NCBI GenBank assembly: GCA_916613615.1
Contig: OU744727.1
Location: forward strand, 1,394,593 to 1,458,592
Reading direction: 5' to 3'
Origin: Steromphala cineraria
Taxonomy: Eukaryota > Mollusca > Gastropoda > Trochida > Trochidae
Length of the DNA stretch: 64,000 nt
A program made the translations under genes and the position numbers. A model generated the notes under the pieces. It was not told where the DNA came from, did not search any database, and saw only the letters and a program-made list of their open reading frames with translations. Shown piece by piece: positions 9,501 through 21,257 of this stretch (its first letter is position 1; every line of letters starts with the position of its first letter).

Positions 9501-11911
9501 AATACCTGCATTACAACATTTCCTAACTATAACATTCGACAATCGACATAGACACTAGTCCACATACCATAAAGGCTAGCAATCTAGTTTAAAATAACTG
9601 TAATGTATACGTCCCCTAAGTCCTCACCTAGTCTGTCTAACAGCCCCTGAAACAAACTATCTTTAAAGACCCACACAAGTCTATATTATTGTAGCAAGTC
9701 TAGCTCAATGCAGTTTCAGGAAATGAACAGCTTCAGTGGGCTCCTTTCAATTTAAATAGTAGAAAGCTGCATTTAATATGTATTTTCATTTCAGAGACTG
9801 AAATTTAGTCTAGTCCTCACGTAACGTGAGGACTTAGGGGACGTATACATTACAGCTAGTTTTAACTAGATTGAAAGGCAAGTCTCTTAACCATCATAGT
9901 CCTGGTGCTCATGTAACATGTTGCGTCCTTTACCTCAGAGTCACATGTCAATATTCAAACGATACTTGCTGGTGAAACATTCTATGTAAAGCCAGGCGAG
10001 TCCCCCCACTTCTAACATTACCTGATGGTTACTAAAATATCACTGGAGTGCACGAGTCAGGATGACAGAGATCAACTCCACTACACGTATCTAATCCCTC
10101 TGAGGTTGTTGTTCTGTTATCCGTAATGTTTCCTCACCATGAAATACAGTAACACCTGATTATAATGCCACCATTCGTCCACGAGAAAATATGGCACTAT
10201 ATCCAGGTTTACATAACAACCAGGTAAGGCATTAAGAAACATGTTGGCAAAAAAGCTACTACATTAAGAAGTGATGAATTTTGTCAATCAATTTGAGGCA
10301 CGTAGAATCGCTCTCAAGTATTTAATGCCTATAAACCACCGATCAAAGAACCTATACAATATGCACCCAGTTAAAACAATATCCTAAACAGTGTTTTCAT
10401 TGGCAATTATAGTCAGGGAAAACCGACTTTTGTTCCAAAAAACATTGGCAAATGGCACTTTATCCAGTTTGGCATCATAACCAGGGTTTACTGTACATGG
10501 TGACCTTAGAATAAACTTTACGATTCACATGACAAATAATACGACCCATGGGTACTGAGGACAAAGGCATACCCTTACCCAAATTACCTCATTCAGGGTA
10601 AAAGCATTTCCTTCACTTACACAACAAACGTGAACGAGACCAACATAACCTTACTATAAATGACTACACGAAACACGCTAACATGAAAATAGAAAATGGT
10701 AAGATAGATTCGCACTTACTGCAAAGGTATATCTCTGTTACTCAAACTTTTACTAACGTACATACATCTCGGAATGCAAGCACTTACATATTATATACGT
10801 GGACAGATCATATCTATACATCCATACCCATTATGTTATTCGCAATTACCTCGTTTTTTGTTGTTTTCGGATTTTTTTTATTTTGAAAAACCGTGAACAG
10901 TAATTAACATACTACTAGTGGGCATATTTAAAATGCTATCATTCACATAGCAAACGGTAACTTTAAGCAAAGTCGTGTCTCTGTTTACCTTATTTTCTTT
11001 AACACTGATATTATTAGAGGGCACTTACATTCAGACAACACGTGTCATGGTAAGGAATACTCACCGAAATGGTGGGTCGAAGCATCAAACACGCTAACAG
11101 TAACACAGCAAAATGTTAGATAGATGCATACTTTCAGCAGGAAAACCTGCGTTACTCTTGTTCATGCAATTCAGTGTGCACGTGTACATTACTAATATGA
11201 CATTACATTATAATTGTAAAGTTCAATGTAACACCCTTGTCTACAATGCTTAAGATTAGTGCTTGTAGAGCAAATTTATTTTGTTTTAGGGCAAACTGAC
11301 CGGGGTTCGGACACCAACCCGAGTCGCCCGAACTTCGGACACTTTTGACTAGTCGCCTACACGAAAATAACTTTAATTGTTGCTATCTGATTGTTTAATA
11401 ATAACATTTTATATATCTATTTGATTGTAATTTTTTATTATTTATGCCAATCATTGTGCACACACTAAATTTTACATTTCTAAAATAACATTACTGAAAT
11501 TCTAACATTGACACAGCAAATTGTAAGATACATACTAACTGCAAAGACATATCTCTGTTTAATACCCTTAGTTCCGCTAACTCTCATATCATTCAATTTG
11601 CACACAATAATTACAGACAGGACACCTCGTGTAAGGGAATGTAATAAATAAAGTGTACTCACTGAATGGACAGCCGCACAGACAGGTGGAACTAAATATG
11701 CTTACATTAATAAATGTTAATGACACAATATACGTATATACTTACTGCAAAGGCATATCTCTGTTAACCTTACATTCACTAACACTCATACCATGCAGTG
11801 TGCATACTGTATATTCATTCAAACGTTCAGACAGTATCGTGATAAGGTAAGTATAAAAGTATACTCACTGAATGGGCAGCCGCAATGATGGGCGGGACTT
11901 TTGTGCCTTAC
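6568..11911 (-). CDS. MAP2K7 (MKK7)-like dual-specificity kinase, partial: four exons visible
   Basis: Exons in transcript order are 11869-11911, 11746-11760 (15-nt microexon), 8823-9000 and 6568-6687. All have AG/GT borders and phases that join without a stop. The first encodes SRPSLRLPI, resembling the RPTLQLPL segment in the MKK7 N-terminus. The third encodes TEGRLTLGGERV (compare MKK7 TGYLTIGGQRY), DLEHLGFLG, the P-loop GQGDSGDV and the ATP-binding lysine in AVAVK. The fourth continues with helix C (LLQEIETI) and HIVSVFGAFFRE, close to the MKK4/MKK7 'PYIVQ.(F/Y)G..F' block. MAP2K7 activates JNK in the cytosol and nucleus. The catalytic loop, DFG and C-lobe are not in the window, and neither is the true N-terminus. 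The residue after the P-loop valine is Asp instead of the usual aromatic. It may be a divergent paralogue or a degenerating gene. Tandem exon duplicates surround every exon. Confidence 0.55.
6688..8459. other. Intron-like stretch between kinase exons
   Basis: No coding block was recognised. A partial echo of the 6568-6687 exon's acceptor region recurs at about 6911-6950 ('tacgctgtgtca..gagtaaaagta'). At 7970-8035 there is a 'cggaaacg...acggacggacag' repeat of the type also seen at 20483-20720. Confidence 0.5.
8460..8850. repeat. 80-90 bp tandem repeat that duplicates the 3' edge and donor site of a kinase exon
   Basis: Five diverged units (near 8486, 8563, 8652, 8737 and 8816) each contain 'cccaccttgacggcga', then a 'gctatcaaggcttgtttacaatc' type block, then 'gag.tctgactttaatgaga'. 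The last unit overlaps the end of exon 8823-9000, where the first block is the complement of GTCAAG|gtggg. The array therefore copies the exon's last codons and its splice donor into the downstream intron. Confidence 0.75.
9035..9290. repeat. Internally duplicated dispersed repeat (family E relative)
   Basis: Two direct copies carry 'ggtatttcccgagcgagaac', then 'gtcatatacaaatcatgtta', then 'ttggcacat.tttgatatttt' (about 9040-9145 and 9188-9260). They end in a 'ttccgaagtcgcaaaat' block shared with 6310-6340. Confidence 0.65.
9583..9870. mobile_element. MITE family F, copy 1 (288 bp, about 45-bp terminal inverted repeats)
   Basis: Left end tctagtttaaaataactgta plus 'atgtatacgtcccctaagtc' is mirrored at 9826-9870. 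A perfect short palindrome, cctcacgtaacgtgagg, sits just inside the right arm. The interior 'cagtgggctcctttcaattt' recurs inverted at 41938-42060. There is no ORF. Confidence 0.85.
9871..10699. other. No gene seen
   Basis: Low-complexity AT-rich sequence with no exon-like block or clear repeat. It lies within the presumed intron of the kinase gene. Confidence 0.45.
10700..11911 (-). repeat. Tandemly duplicated two-exon module of the kinase gene
   Basis: A 15-nt block flanked by acag and gt on the minus strand occurs at 11746-11760, 11540-11554 and 10720-10734, all with usable splice dinucleotides. A degenerate version at 10966-10980 has lost its donor. A second exon-like block ending ..CGGCTG.CCATTCA|gtgagt occurs at 11869-11911 and 11663-11691, with a weaker version ending near 11065. 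The two best modules are exactly 206 bp apart for both blocks. Translations of the 15-mer are DMPL, DMSL and DIPL in the host phase. Confidence 0.65.
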
Positions 11912-12589
11912 CTGTAGAGAAAAGCAGATTTCATCATTTCAATCCTTAATTAGAGTCACGAAGAAGCAGTATAACGTTATGAGTTGTCTCGTTGATGAAT
12001 TAATCAAACAGACAGCGCCGCTGTACTTCCTAAACAGTATCCAACCAGAGCTGCGGTTCATATACCTTCACAAATAAACCTACGAGCGATTTGTATTGTT
12101 TAAATCAAAATGTTTTTTAAAGCACAGGTGTGTAAGACAAAAGAATTATAAAAAGCGGGACTTGAACTTATAAAGGTGTCAAGCTATTTAACAAGCCATC
12201 AGCTGACCAGTGTTATGTCCTTGTGGAGTGGACTACCGGTCAAGCATTCTGGTTGACATTTCAGTTTCAATATAGCGACGATCAATCATACTCTTCTTCT
12301 TTAGTGAGGTATTTCTCTTTTGACATGTCATCAATTCTGAGTTCTTTCTGTTTTCAATCAAGACTGACTTGACAAAACAATTTAACTCAGCCAATAACTA
12401 GAAAGTGTTTTTACCCGTAAAAACAGATGTCTCCTCCTTCCTTAAATGCTCCAAACCTCTAAACAATACTATCATAAAGCACCATTAATGTTCTCTGTAT
12501 AATTCAACTTGAATAAATAACCTATCAACTTCACAATTGTAGCAAACAAAATATTCAAACTTCTAAATGATTTGATGCTGAAACCCTTG

Positions 12590-12785
12590 AAAAAGACTAA
12601 GTCCAAATTGTTGCCATAGAAATAAATAAAAATTAAATTTTAAGAAATCTATAACCTCCAAAACATGGATGATCGGTCACATTGTTTTAGAGATATGCTC
12701 CGGAAACGAAATGGGACGCCGACGCCGACGGGAACTCAGCTAAAACCAAAATGTCTCCCGACCCTTCGGGGGGAGATATAATATG
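12590..12785. repeat. Dispersed repeat ending in a GC-rich 'gacgccgacg' tail
   Basis: It shares 'atagaaataaataaaaat...ttttaagaaat' and 'gctccggaaacgaaa' blocks with 20300-20720. It ends in gggacgccgacgccgacggg and 'cttcggggggagat', a tail common in mollusc repeats. Confidence 0.55.
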
Positions 12786-13390
12786 TCTGTCGTTATTTCT
12801 GAGTTTTTGTATTGATTTATAACATGTTTGGTAAGATTAACTTTAATACCATCGCATGTTTTTTTACTTTGAAGGGAATGCTCACTTTATATAATGTTTA
12901 CTGCCTTTTGATTCATATGTCAACATGTGAAAAACCTTTTGGCTGATTTCAATTCACATACTGAACTTTTCCACTTAACAATTACTTACTGATGAACCCT
13001 ACAACGTTAATTAATTTCGTAGTACCAATAATCTTTTAGTAAAGGCGATTATGAGTATACATATTTTATATACATATACTGTTCTCTTGCCCAATCAATG
13101 AGGTGTTAATCATTTATCCTATACATAATGGATGCTGAAAACCTATTCAGATCAATGAAAAAACGTGCTTTGTAAAATAAGGCAACTATTTTCTTCATTC
13201 GATTAGATAAACATGTTATTTGTCAAGGAAAATGTTTTTAGCTTTTTCGTGTTAAACTTTATGAAATGGCTATTATATAACACGTTTTCTGTCTCATAAT
13301 GCAATGAGGTTTATAATATGTTGATTACAAAATGCTATGACGTCATGTACCCGATGACGTCATATTTCTACAATATCCTTTAGCAGTGCA

Positions 13391-13857
13391 CAGTTTAAAC
13401 TGCAAATCGATTATTGTGTCTTAATGTTATGATCTCATAAACCTTTAACTGGCCCATGAATATAAATATTCGGTTAAGGATAGAACTTTTTGAGCATAAA
13501 CCATGTAACTGAAGGATCACTCATTTGTCTCAAAGCGAGAACAGTTTTTTTTATTACAAGTGAAGTGTGGTATCAATTGTATCACACCTTTGTTTCTTCC
13601 GACATCCCAATATCACACCAAACGAAGTTAACAGAATTGATACAAGACAACTATTATCATGAACATGTATTGCATTTACAAACTTCCTACCGTTCCATTC
13701 GTTCATTCATTCATTTTATTAGGAAATATGATCCTTTGGTTACATGCTTAATGCTCAAAAAGTTCTATCCTTAACCGAATATTTATATTCATGGGCCAGT
13801 AAAAGGTTTATGAGATCATAACATTAAGACACAATAATCGATTTGCAGTTTAAACTG
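13391..13857. mobile_element. Non-autonomous DNA transposon, 467 bp, about 110-bp terminal inverted repeats
   Basis: The left arm (13391-13500, starting cagtttaaactgcaaatcga) is repeated as the reverse complement at 13748-13857 with very few differences. The spacer of about 250 bp has no transposase. A 94-codon frame at 13490-13774 merely spans the spacer and part of the right arm and is not a gene. No clear target duplication was found. Confidence 0.9.
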
Positions 13858-15289
13858 GTGGAATTGAGATGTGTGCATATATGAGATATAGGACACGATT
13901 CAGTAATGTTCTATCAACTGTTATGTATCTTTTTATCAATATATCTAGTTTAGTCACCCAGGACCGACTAAATAAGATCGTGAGTGTAGATACGACCCGG
14001 GTCATGACTCACAACAAACATTCACCGCTCCTGATATCCGCTTGTTTTGCTGCGTACAAATCTGAACAAGTTTGAGAAAATAATTCACTTCAAAATATTG
14101 ACTACGGTGAATTTCAGACAACGTCTTACGTTGCATATATCCCGGTTCATTTATCTTTTAAGCGGGTTGGTTGGATGTCCTCTTTGTACCTCGATATTAG
14201 AAAGAATGAAACACTTACTCAAGAGTCGTTAATTGTTAAAATGTGATTGAATCTTATTAATAAAAACATTTTATAAAAAAAATGTATCGGCTTTGTATAT
14301 GATCATTTATAAGCTTTGTATATGATGAATAATGTCGAAATTAAAATATGTTTTTTAAATCAAGAATATGTTTTGCTCATTACATAGGTTCAAAATGATG
14401 CCTTCAAATTCAACTCACAAAAATTAAATCAGTGTAGACGTTGACTCATAAATCCCTACATTGTGTCAACCCGGTGACTCAGAGTGCATGGTTTCAATGG
14501 ACACTCACGAACATTGAAGAACAAAGGACCTCAATACCACAATACCACAACAATCGGAAGGAAATCTTCTAAAGAATTACGTTACAATGAAATGAGAATG
14601 AAACAAATACCTTGCAGTTATAACATCAAAACATTATTTGCCACAAAGGATGTTTGTCCATGTGATCTTTTATCAGTAGATTGTCGTTATAAGATCATAT
14701 TACAAATAACGTCTTCGGTATAGAGGCAAAGTCAGGTTTCAGAATCCTAACAATGAAAGACGATAAATCAAATAAGGAAAGTACACTAGGCAGTACGTCA
14801 TCCCAATCTAATTCATTATCATGAGCAAACAATAGGAATAATATTAATCAATTGAGGTAAGTATTGGTTGTGAAAAACACACGTCAAACCAGTATATTGT
14901 AAGCATATCGGAAGCAGTTTTGTGTACTTTTGTTGATAGATCATATAAGACGTTCATACATTATGGTTTGTAGTCGAATACGAAAGTCCTTTCAACAATA
15001 CCTACGGTAACCCTCTTTATTTTGGCACACATCCCCTTCCATACTTCATACAATCGCGTTGCCAACAGGTGTCTTTATCACAAACAACGAATTGGTATAA
15101 AGAGATAATGTATATTATCATAAATGTCTAAGAATATTATATTGATATGTTTGAATATACTAAATTTGCACTTAAAAATGGTTCTGTAAATAAATTCGTG
15201 AAAGTGAAAATAAAACACTGATAGTGTACAAGCAGATGATAAAGAAGATCTTAAAAACACTATTTTTAAAATATTAAACAAGGAAATTC
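13858..15289. other. No gene seen
   Basis: AT-rich, with short frames only (60-80 codons) that lack motifs, splice context or repeats. Confidence 0.45.
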
Positions 15290-15873
15290 TTTATACCCAT
15301 TACTTCTGAACGTTCAATTCAAACAAAGGTAATACATCAAGCACCACGCTGGTAATATTTGCAATTCAACAAGTCAAGATAATGATGGAATGTATACAGT
15401 ATTGCATTACCCCTAAACATTTAATTCAAACTTGAGCAATAAAGACATTTGTTTCCTGAGCACCAAAAGGCACTGAAAATGTTATCAAATAAGAAAAGTA
15501 CTCAAAAAAAAATCTTAAATCGTTGGCTTCTTTATTTTCATAATTCTGAATAATACAATTCAAACAATATCCATAATTCTGAATTATACAATTCAAACAA
15601 AAGCTTTAAATCCAGCATACCACTGTCCATTAGTCACCCAGGCAATTTGTTATATTCTAAACTCCAAATGTACAGTTCAAACAATACCTCTAAATCTAAA
15701 GCACTACAGTCAAGCCTGGGAACAGTAACACAGGGGTATAGACTAAACTCTGGCGTATGAAATAATTGAAATAATTACTGCACCTTCATTTATATTATTC
15801 TATTTCTTTAAGCTTTGTATGATAATAATTGTGTGAAGTCAGCCAATCTAGGCTTGGAGAAGTAGACCTAGAC

Positions 15874-15926
15874 TTTAAAGGGGCAGTAGCACGTTGTTTG
15901 GGGGAACGTGCTACTGCCCCTTTAAA
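15874..15926. mobile_element. MITE family B reduced to its two inverted ends
   Basis: The 22-bp arms tttaaaggggcagtagcacg(tt) face each other across a 9-base loop. The ends match the termini of the full-length family B elements at 24762, 34344 and 62505. Only the terminal repeats remain, so this copy is an almost complete internal deletion and forms a perfect hairpin. Confidence 0.9.
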
Positions 15927-16189
15927 GGCTCATATTCAAAACAAAGTCGTGAAGCAGCTTTAACAACCCCTCACTCAAGCCTGAGATTCAGTCACAACGG
16001 CATATTTTTTTATTCATAATTCTGCAATTACAATTCTAAAAAAGATATGTAACTCCAACACAACACAGTCAGCACTGAGAACCAATCAAGTAGAAGTAGG
16101 ACGGGAATACCTTATTTTGTTTTACCCATATGGTTGAAAATAAGTAGTGACATAATTTCAATATGAGCACTAGTGTTCATATCACTTTT

Positions 16190-16432
16190 GCCTAGCAACG
16201 ATTGTTAGAGCGCGAGCTCCCGTATTTTTTCGCCAACCGTCGCAAGGGAAGCGACACGTTCCTTAAATTTTCTAACATTTGAAAATGGAATAAAATCGGT
16301 AATAAAGAAACTATTACCCTCGGAAACTCCTGCACATTTGTGTATAACCCTCGCTCTCGCTCGGGTAATACAAAAATTCACACTCGTTTCGTAAAAGTCA
16401 TATGACACACCTCATCGGGTAATAATCTCTAT
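16190..16432. repeat. Dispersed repeat family D, copy 1
   Basis: The block 'ttacccgagcgagagcgagg' (minus sense) followed by 'tttcgtaaaagtcatatgac', 'acacctcatcgggtaataat' is nearly identical to 58255-58350. In the second copy the gtcatatgac part forms a palindromic arm pair. Confidence 0.7.
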
Positions 16433-16610
16433 ATATTCATAATTCCTAAGATACTATTCAAACAATAGCTACATCTCCATCCCACCACAGTCGAGCCTGG
16501 GAACAATCACACAGGGGTAGGACAGTATTGTAGTCTTAAAGTCGAGCCTGGGAACCGTCACAGAGGGGTAGGACAGGGCTATAGTTGAGCTGTCTCTCTC
16601 TGTTCGGTGT

Positions 16611-18624
16611 GAAACATCATGAGTAACTGGTAGACGGAGTGACACATACTTAATGGCACGATTAGCCGTGACTTTTACCCCGATATTTGTCCTGCTGGGC
16701 CAACATGTACACTACTTACCTGACTAATTGGGTCAGAGGACCGTGTCAACACGACTCTGGTGAAGTGAGAAGTGGTTTAACGTTTATAATAGACCAAGCA
16801 TCAACCGTATCAGATAGGTGATAACGTCAACAGTTGGAAACGTTCGTTATTGGTGGTAACGTCAACAAATGGAATCGTTCGTTTACTTGTTAGTAACTGA
16901 TTCTTATCGTTTCCTTGAATGGTTTGAATTAATTTAAATCTTATCACCGTTTCATTTGAACGTGGATTTGTCAGGTTTGGGGATTTACCAAATTAAGTGA
17001 ATTAATATATATTACGAATATTAATTGTTTGTTGTAATCTGGTGTTTGTGTGTTTAAGATCGCAGGCAACAAAAATACACTGATTTGACTTTTGACATTT
17101 GTAAACATTCCAGTGTCTAATTACATTATAATGATAAGAATTAGTAAATTCCAGAGTGACATACGCGTTAAATAAATATAACTGCGAGAAGAACCACCTG
17201 AAAGATTCCTTTTGACAAGATGTCAGAAGGCAACACATGGCGATTAAGAAACCAGTGCAGAAGGCCCGGTATTGTTTACAGATCTTGGAAAGGATGAACG
17301 AAATAAACATAGCAATGTCACGACGCTCCAGCCACATTCCAAGTCGTAAAGCCATATTATTAAGCGTTAAACAGCCAGCGGACGCGAGACAGACATGCCG
17401 GCATCTGATAATATCCAACCGAAAGACGGTGTATAATTATGTAAAAGACATGAAGTAAGAAAGCTGTATTTACCATTATCTTGCATACTGTGGGGCAGAG
17501 CGATCGGTGTGGATGAAGCTCTTACAGACGTGGCTTCGGGTCCGCATCGCTCGCGTATGAGTCAACTCGTGGAAGCCGCTACTATATTTAGCTGCAATCA
17601 GCATTTCTTGGGGATTTTATGTCGCTTCATTCATTCTCCGCAAGCTGCCTCCAGACAGGAATATCGACCCGAGACGCTTTAGTCATAACGTCATATCTTG
17701 GTGTAGAATACAACACTTACATTCCTCCTGTATCGATTAGGTATTAGATACAAGATATATTTAGAAACATAGCCTCCAGTTCGTGGCCTTGAAGTGTCGT
17801 CTTCAATTTTATTTTTGGGGGGATTGTGGTGACTTCCGTGAAATACGCGCTAATCGTGTTATTTTAACTGCTTACTTGAGATGAGTTTTGATGAGTAATT
17901 ATGTGACCTTTGCCCCTCTAAGAAATGAGACACATAATATACATTCAAGTATGTAGAGGTAAAAATGGTAATTATAGTTCCATTCTTGCTGGATCCCCCT
18001 TCAACCCTGTTCACATGTTCACAATCTGCTTTTTGTCCTTCTCGATGCTTGAAATGATGCCGGTGGGGTACATCTTTACCATTTCGAAATGTTACAATCA
18101 GAAAAAAACGAGTCTATCAAATCTTCGACAATGAAATATGATTCTTGGATTATTGAAAGGAATGAGGGAAGAATGAATAAATTAAAAAATGAATGACACG
18201 TTTATTTTATATTTCATAAAATTATTATAGAGTGCGACGTGCAGAATAAAACTACAGGTAAAATCGAAGATGCTGAAACACCACAGTCACATTAATTATT
18301 ATATGAACGCTTGAAAGAATATCTAATATTGACGGGAGGAGAGGCGTGGATGCAGCGCAATGATACCGGCTTGTTAAATCCATCCATTGTAGAAATATTT
18401 CCGCGCTGTCGAAATTCTTTAAGAAGACAGCTTTATATGAATATCGATAGTGTTGCATTCCTCTGTGATCGATTTCAGATGTGACAGAAGGGCTGTATGA
18501 GAACATCAATTTATACGAGAATATTTTCATGATTACAAAGGGATCGTGACCCAAATATATGAATATGTTCAATGGAGGGTGGCGCGACAATTGTGTTATA
18601 TCAGGTCAGCTCGACATGGAAGAT
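16611..18624. other. No convincing gene; opposing frames near 17.0-17.5 kb unresolved
   Basis: A 138-codon minus frame (17002-17418) and a 73-codon plus frame (17237-17458) overlap. The minus one contains a hydrophobic run but no known motif or signal-like start context. The segment 17480-17690 is richer in GC and CpG than its neighbours. An unrecognised 5' exon or promoter is possible, but nothing decides it. Confidence 0.35.
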
Positions 18625-18627
18625 GAA

Positions 18628-19165
18628 CAGCTGATAGGAGTGTCAAGCGTTGCTGGGTATCTTCTTACTATAATACAGACAGACAGACAGCCAGACAGAC
18701 AGACAGATAATTTATCTAAATATCACCCCACATTTAAAATACAGAATTCATATATACATTTTTAAAAGTACACTATTGTGAGCCACCCATTAAAGGTTAT
18801 TGGAAACTATATTATTAACACACAAATTTACAGAAACAAAGACAGCACAAGAAAAATCTTTTATTGCTAAAACATGAAAATGATTAAAAGTTATATATTT
18901 CAAAAGGATAAACGAATAATTTATAGCAGATAGGAGTGTCTAGCGTTGCTGAGTATCTTCTTACTATAAAACAGAAAGACAGATAATTTATTTAAATATC
19001 ACCCCACATTTAAAAGCGGATTTCATGTATATTGGAGACTATATTATTAAAACACAAAATTAAAGAAACAATATACAATACAGCACAGGAAAAATGTATT
19101 ATTGGTTAAACATGAAATGATAACAAGTGTATATTTCTAAAGGATAAACAAATCATTAAAAAAAC
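18628..19165 (+). repeat. Two-copy tandem duplication (about 270 bp unit) with an embedded CAGA microsatellite
   Basis: The first copy starts at 'gataggagtgtcaagcgttg' (about 18633) and the second at 'gataggagtgtctagcgttg' (about 18929). Both continue through 'tatcaccccacatttaaaa' and 'ggataaac'. Copy 1 carries (CAGA)n at 18674-18710; copy 2 has only two or three units, so the microsatellite expanded or collapsed after duplication. Confidence 0.8.
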
Positions 19166-19637
19166 TAAAATATCTATTTCATTGCGAAAAGTAAACAGAA
19201 ATATCAGTGAAATTTCGAAATGATAAGTTTTGGGTAAGCTTTAATCCATTTTTATCAAAATTACCACTTTCATTCACATATTTCGTTGGGATAAAATCAT
19301 TTAAACATGAAAAATGTAATGTTCACAAATGAATTGTAAATATAAACTATTCAACGTATGGATCTGTATTATTTTCTAAATTTAAAGGGGTAATAGGTCA
19401 TTAAGTGAGGACAAACTTCGACTCCACTGTGCTTTCATTTTCTTTTTACAGCGAGCAGTCTCAGGTCGCGTTTCTAACAATGAAGCGTCGTAAAATATCC
19501 AACATTGTCGTACGGTAAAATAAGATAAAACTAGTTTTAAGTGACCTAAACAAAGAAGTAAGACGTTTTCAGATACTGTTGTTTAATCATGATATCATAT
19601 CACTTAAACGTTTTGGTGAGAGAGTGAGTTATTTTTT

Positions 19638-19677
19638 AACGCCGCTTGGGCAATAGTTCAGCCTTAAGCGGCGTTTT
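19638..19677. repeat. Short inverted repeat (aacgccgctt / aagcggcgtt)
   Basis: A 10-12 bp GC-rich stem sits around a 20-base loop in AT-rich DNA. The 'gcggcgtt' half matches a repeat tail seen again at 35867-35876 ('agcggcgttaaa'). It is probably a repeat terminus and not a gene terminator. Confidence 0.5.
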
Positions 19678-20304
19678 AAAGTTTTATATTTTATCTGTGT
19701 TTTAAGGCTTTTGTAAATGGGAACAGGTAAGGTTTTTCATTATCTGTTGGTCTTCCCGCTGGAATCAATGACGTTTTATATAAGAACGAGATAAAATCAA
19801 TGAGGAACCTAGGTTAACAATAATTGATTTCAAGTGAGTTTGATCTAACGCCAAGGTGAATTCCACGTATTCCAATGGACAAAAGGAAACTCACAATTTA
19901 AAAAAAAAAAAACATGTGTTTTAAAAAAATATAAAGAGTTTAATACCGAAACTACAAAGTTCAGTTAAGCTACAAAATACATTTTGTATGTCAAGGCTTA
20001 ATCTATTTTGTTGATGAAAAACAGAATATATCTTGTTGAAAAGGTGATCGAAATTTTTACAGCTACTGTAATGCGAAAACCTTTATTGTTTTTGTTAAGA
20101 AATATTTTATAATGGTTAAACATATCATTTTTTACTTGAAAAGATAATGTTGACCCCCTGTCTTCACACATTAAAGACAAACAGACTGAAACAAGAGTCA
20201 TCAGAAGATGACATATCCCACCGGTTCCAGATGATCGTAAGATGTAAACCTTTGAAAGATAATTGTAAATTTTTCAAGCAAGGTTCATAATAGTATAAGT
20301 TAAT

Positions 20305-20740
20305 ATATATGAAACGAAACCTTTCATGAACAGAGTCCAAATAAGAGCACTTTCCATGGCAATAATAAAAATAAAATTTTAAGAAATGTGAAAATATCAA
20401 AAGGCACCACTTCAGTAGGTGGGCAATACACATGTAAAGTTTCAGAAAGATATGTGGACCGCGTTTTGAGTTCTGCTCCGGAAACGAAACCTTTCACGAA
20501 CAGAGTCCATATAAGAGCCGTTTCCATGGAAATAATAAAAAATAAAATTTTCAGAAATGTGAAAATATCATAAGGCACCACTTCAGTAGGTGGACAATAC
20601 ACATGTAAAGTTTCAGAAAGATATGTGGATCGGTTTTTGAGTTTTGCTCCGGAAACGAAATGATTACGGACGGACGGACGGACGGACATACAGACGGACA
20701 GGGCGATGACTATATCCCACGGTATTACATACCGGTTGGA
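20305..20740 (+). repeat. Two tandem units (about 178 bp) of a dispersed repeat with a GGAC microsatellite tail
   Basis: Both units run from 'gaaacctttca.gaacagagt' through 'ggcaccacttcagtaggtgg' to 'gctccggaaacgaaa' (unit boundaries near 20311, 20485 and 20660). The array ends in (GGAC)n at 20665-20702, then 'acagggcgatgacta'. A frame of 157 codons on the minus strand and one of 61 on the plus strand come from this repeat and are not genes. Confidence 0.85.
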
Positions 20741-20855
20741 TAAAAACTTGGAAGACACTGTAAGTGATTTGAGTACAAGAGAATTGACTCGAGTCAAGGT
20801 GAACCCGACCAGGGCTCTTCAAGCACCCAAGGAAGCCCTATAACCAAGTCTACAA

Positions 20856-21005
20856 TTAAAGGGACCATTCGAGCAAGTTATTTTTTGTGGAAACGAAATT
20901 CAGGAGGACTTTCCTGTTTACAATTATATATGATTTTTACATGACAATTTCACCCTCAATTTCAAATATGATTGTGAGGTTAGCATTTCAGTTGTTCAAG
21001 ATTAA
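20856..21005 (+). repeat. Dispersed repeat family I, copy 1
   Basis: It starts 'ttaaagggaccattcgagca' and continues 'gtggaaacgaaattcaggag'. It parallels 43041-43260 and 45094-45245, which share 'ttaaagggacagtcctat' and 'g.cgaaacgaaatt'. Confidence 0.6.
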
Positions 21006-21257
21006 ACAATTTCCCAAAGAATAAAGTGTATCGCTTAAAAATATAAACATCGTGAAATGAAGCCAATCATCGAAGCTACAATCGTGGAATGCATTACTAC
21101 GAAAAAATGTTGTCGTAACCGATAACTTTTATCATGAATTATTTGTAAATATGCTCCTCTTCTATCAATCAAGTATTTATTTCTTTATTTTGTTAATGAA
21201 TGGACAAAATACAGCAATGCTTACGTTACGATAACGTTGTCGAGTAGTGCCTTTAAG

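Larger units (their letters stand above)
15290..16610. repeat. Degenerate tandem or clustered repeat ('ttctgaa..a.aattcaaacaa' family)
   Basis: Blocks of the form 'cataattctgaattatacaa' plus 'ttcaaacaa' recur near 15300, 15415, 15540, 15575, 15660, 16012 and 16435. Several are followed by 'ccaccacagtcgagcctggg' and 'aacagtcacacaggggtagg' blocks (near 15700, 16490 and 16545). This looks like an old tandem array of 100-200 bp units interrupted by later insertions. Confidence 0.65.

Noticed and set aside
13490..13774. 94-codon plus-strand frame
   Set aside because: It spans the spacer and arm of a MITE and has no transposase motif.
17002..17418. 138-codon minus-strand frame with a hydrophobic stretch
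   Set aside because: No motif, no splice context, overlapped by an opposing frame, and its second half is low-complexity translation of AT-rich DNA.
18252..18590. 112-codon minus-strand frame
   Set aside because: No recognisable motif, no splice or promoter context, and composition like the AT-rich surroundings.
20324..20797. 157-codon minus-strand frame with an internal repeat
   Set aside because: It is the translation of a two-unit dispersed repeat (178-bp units), not a protein.
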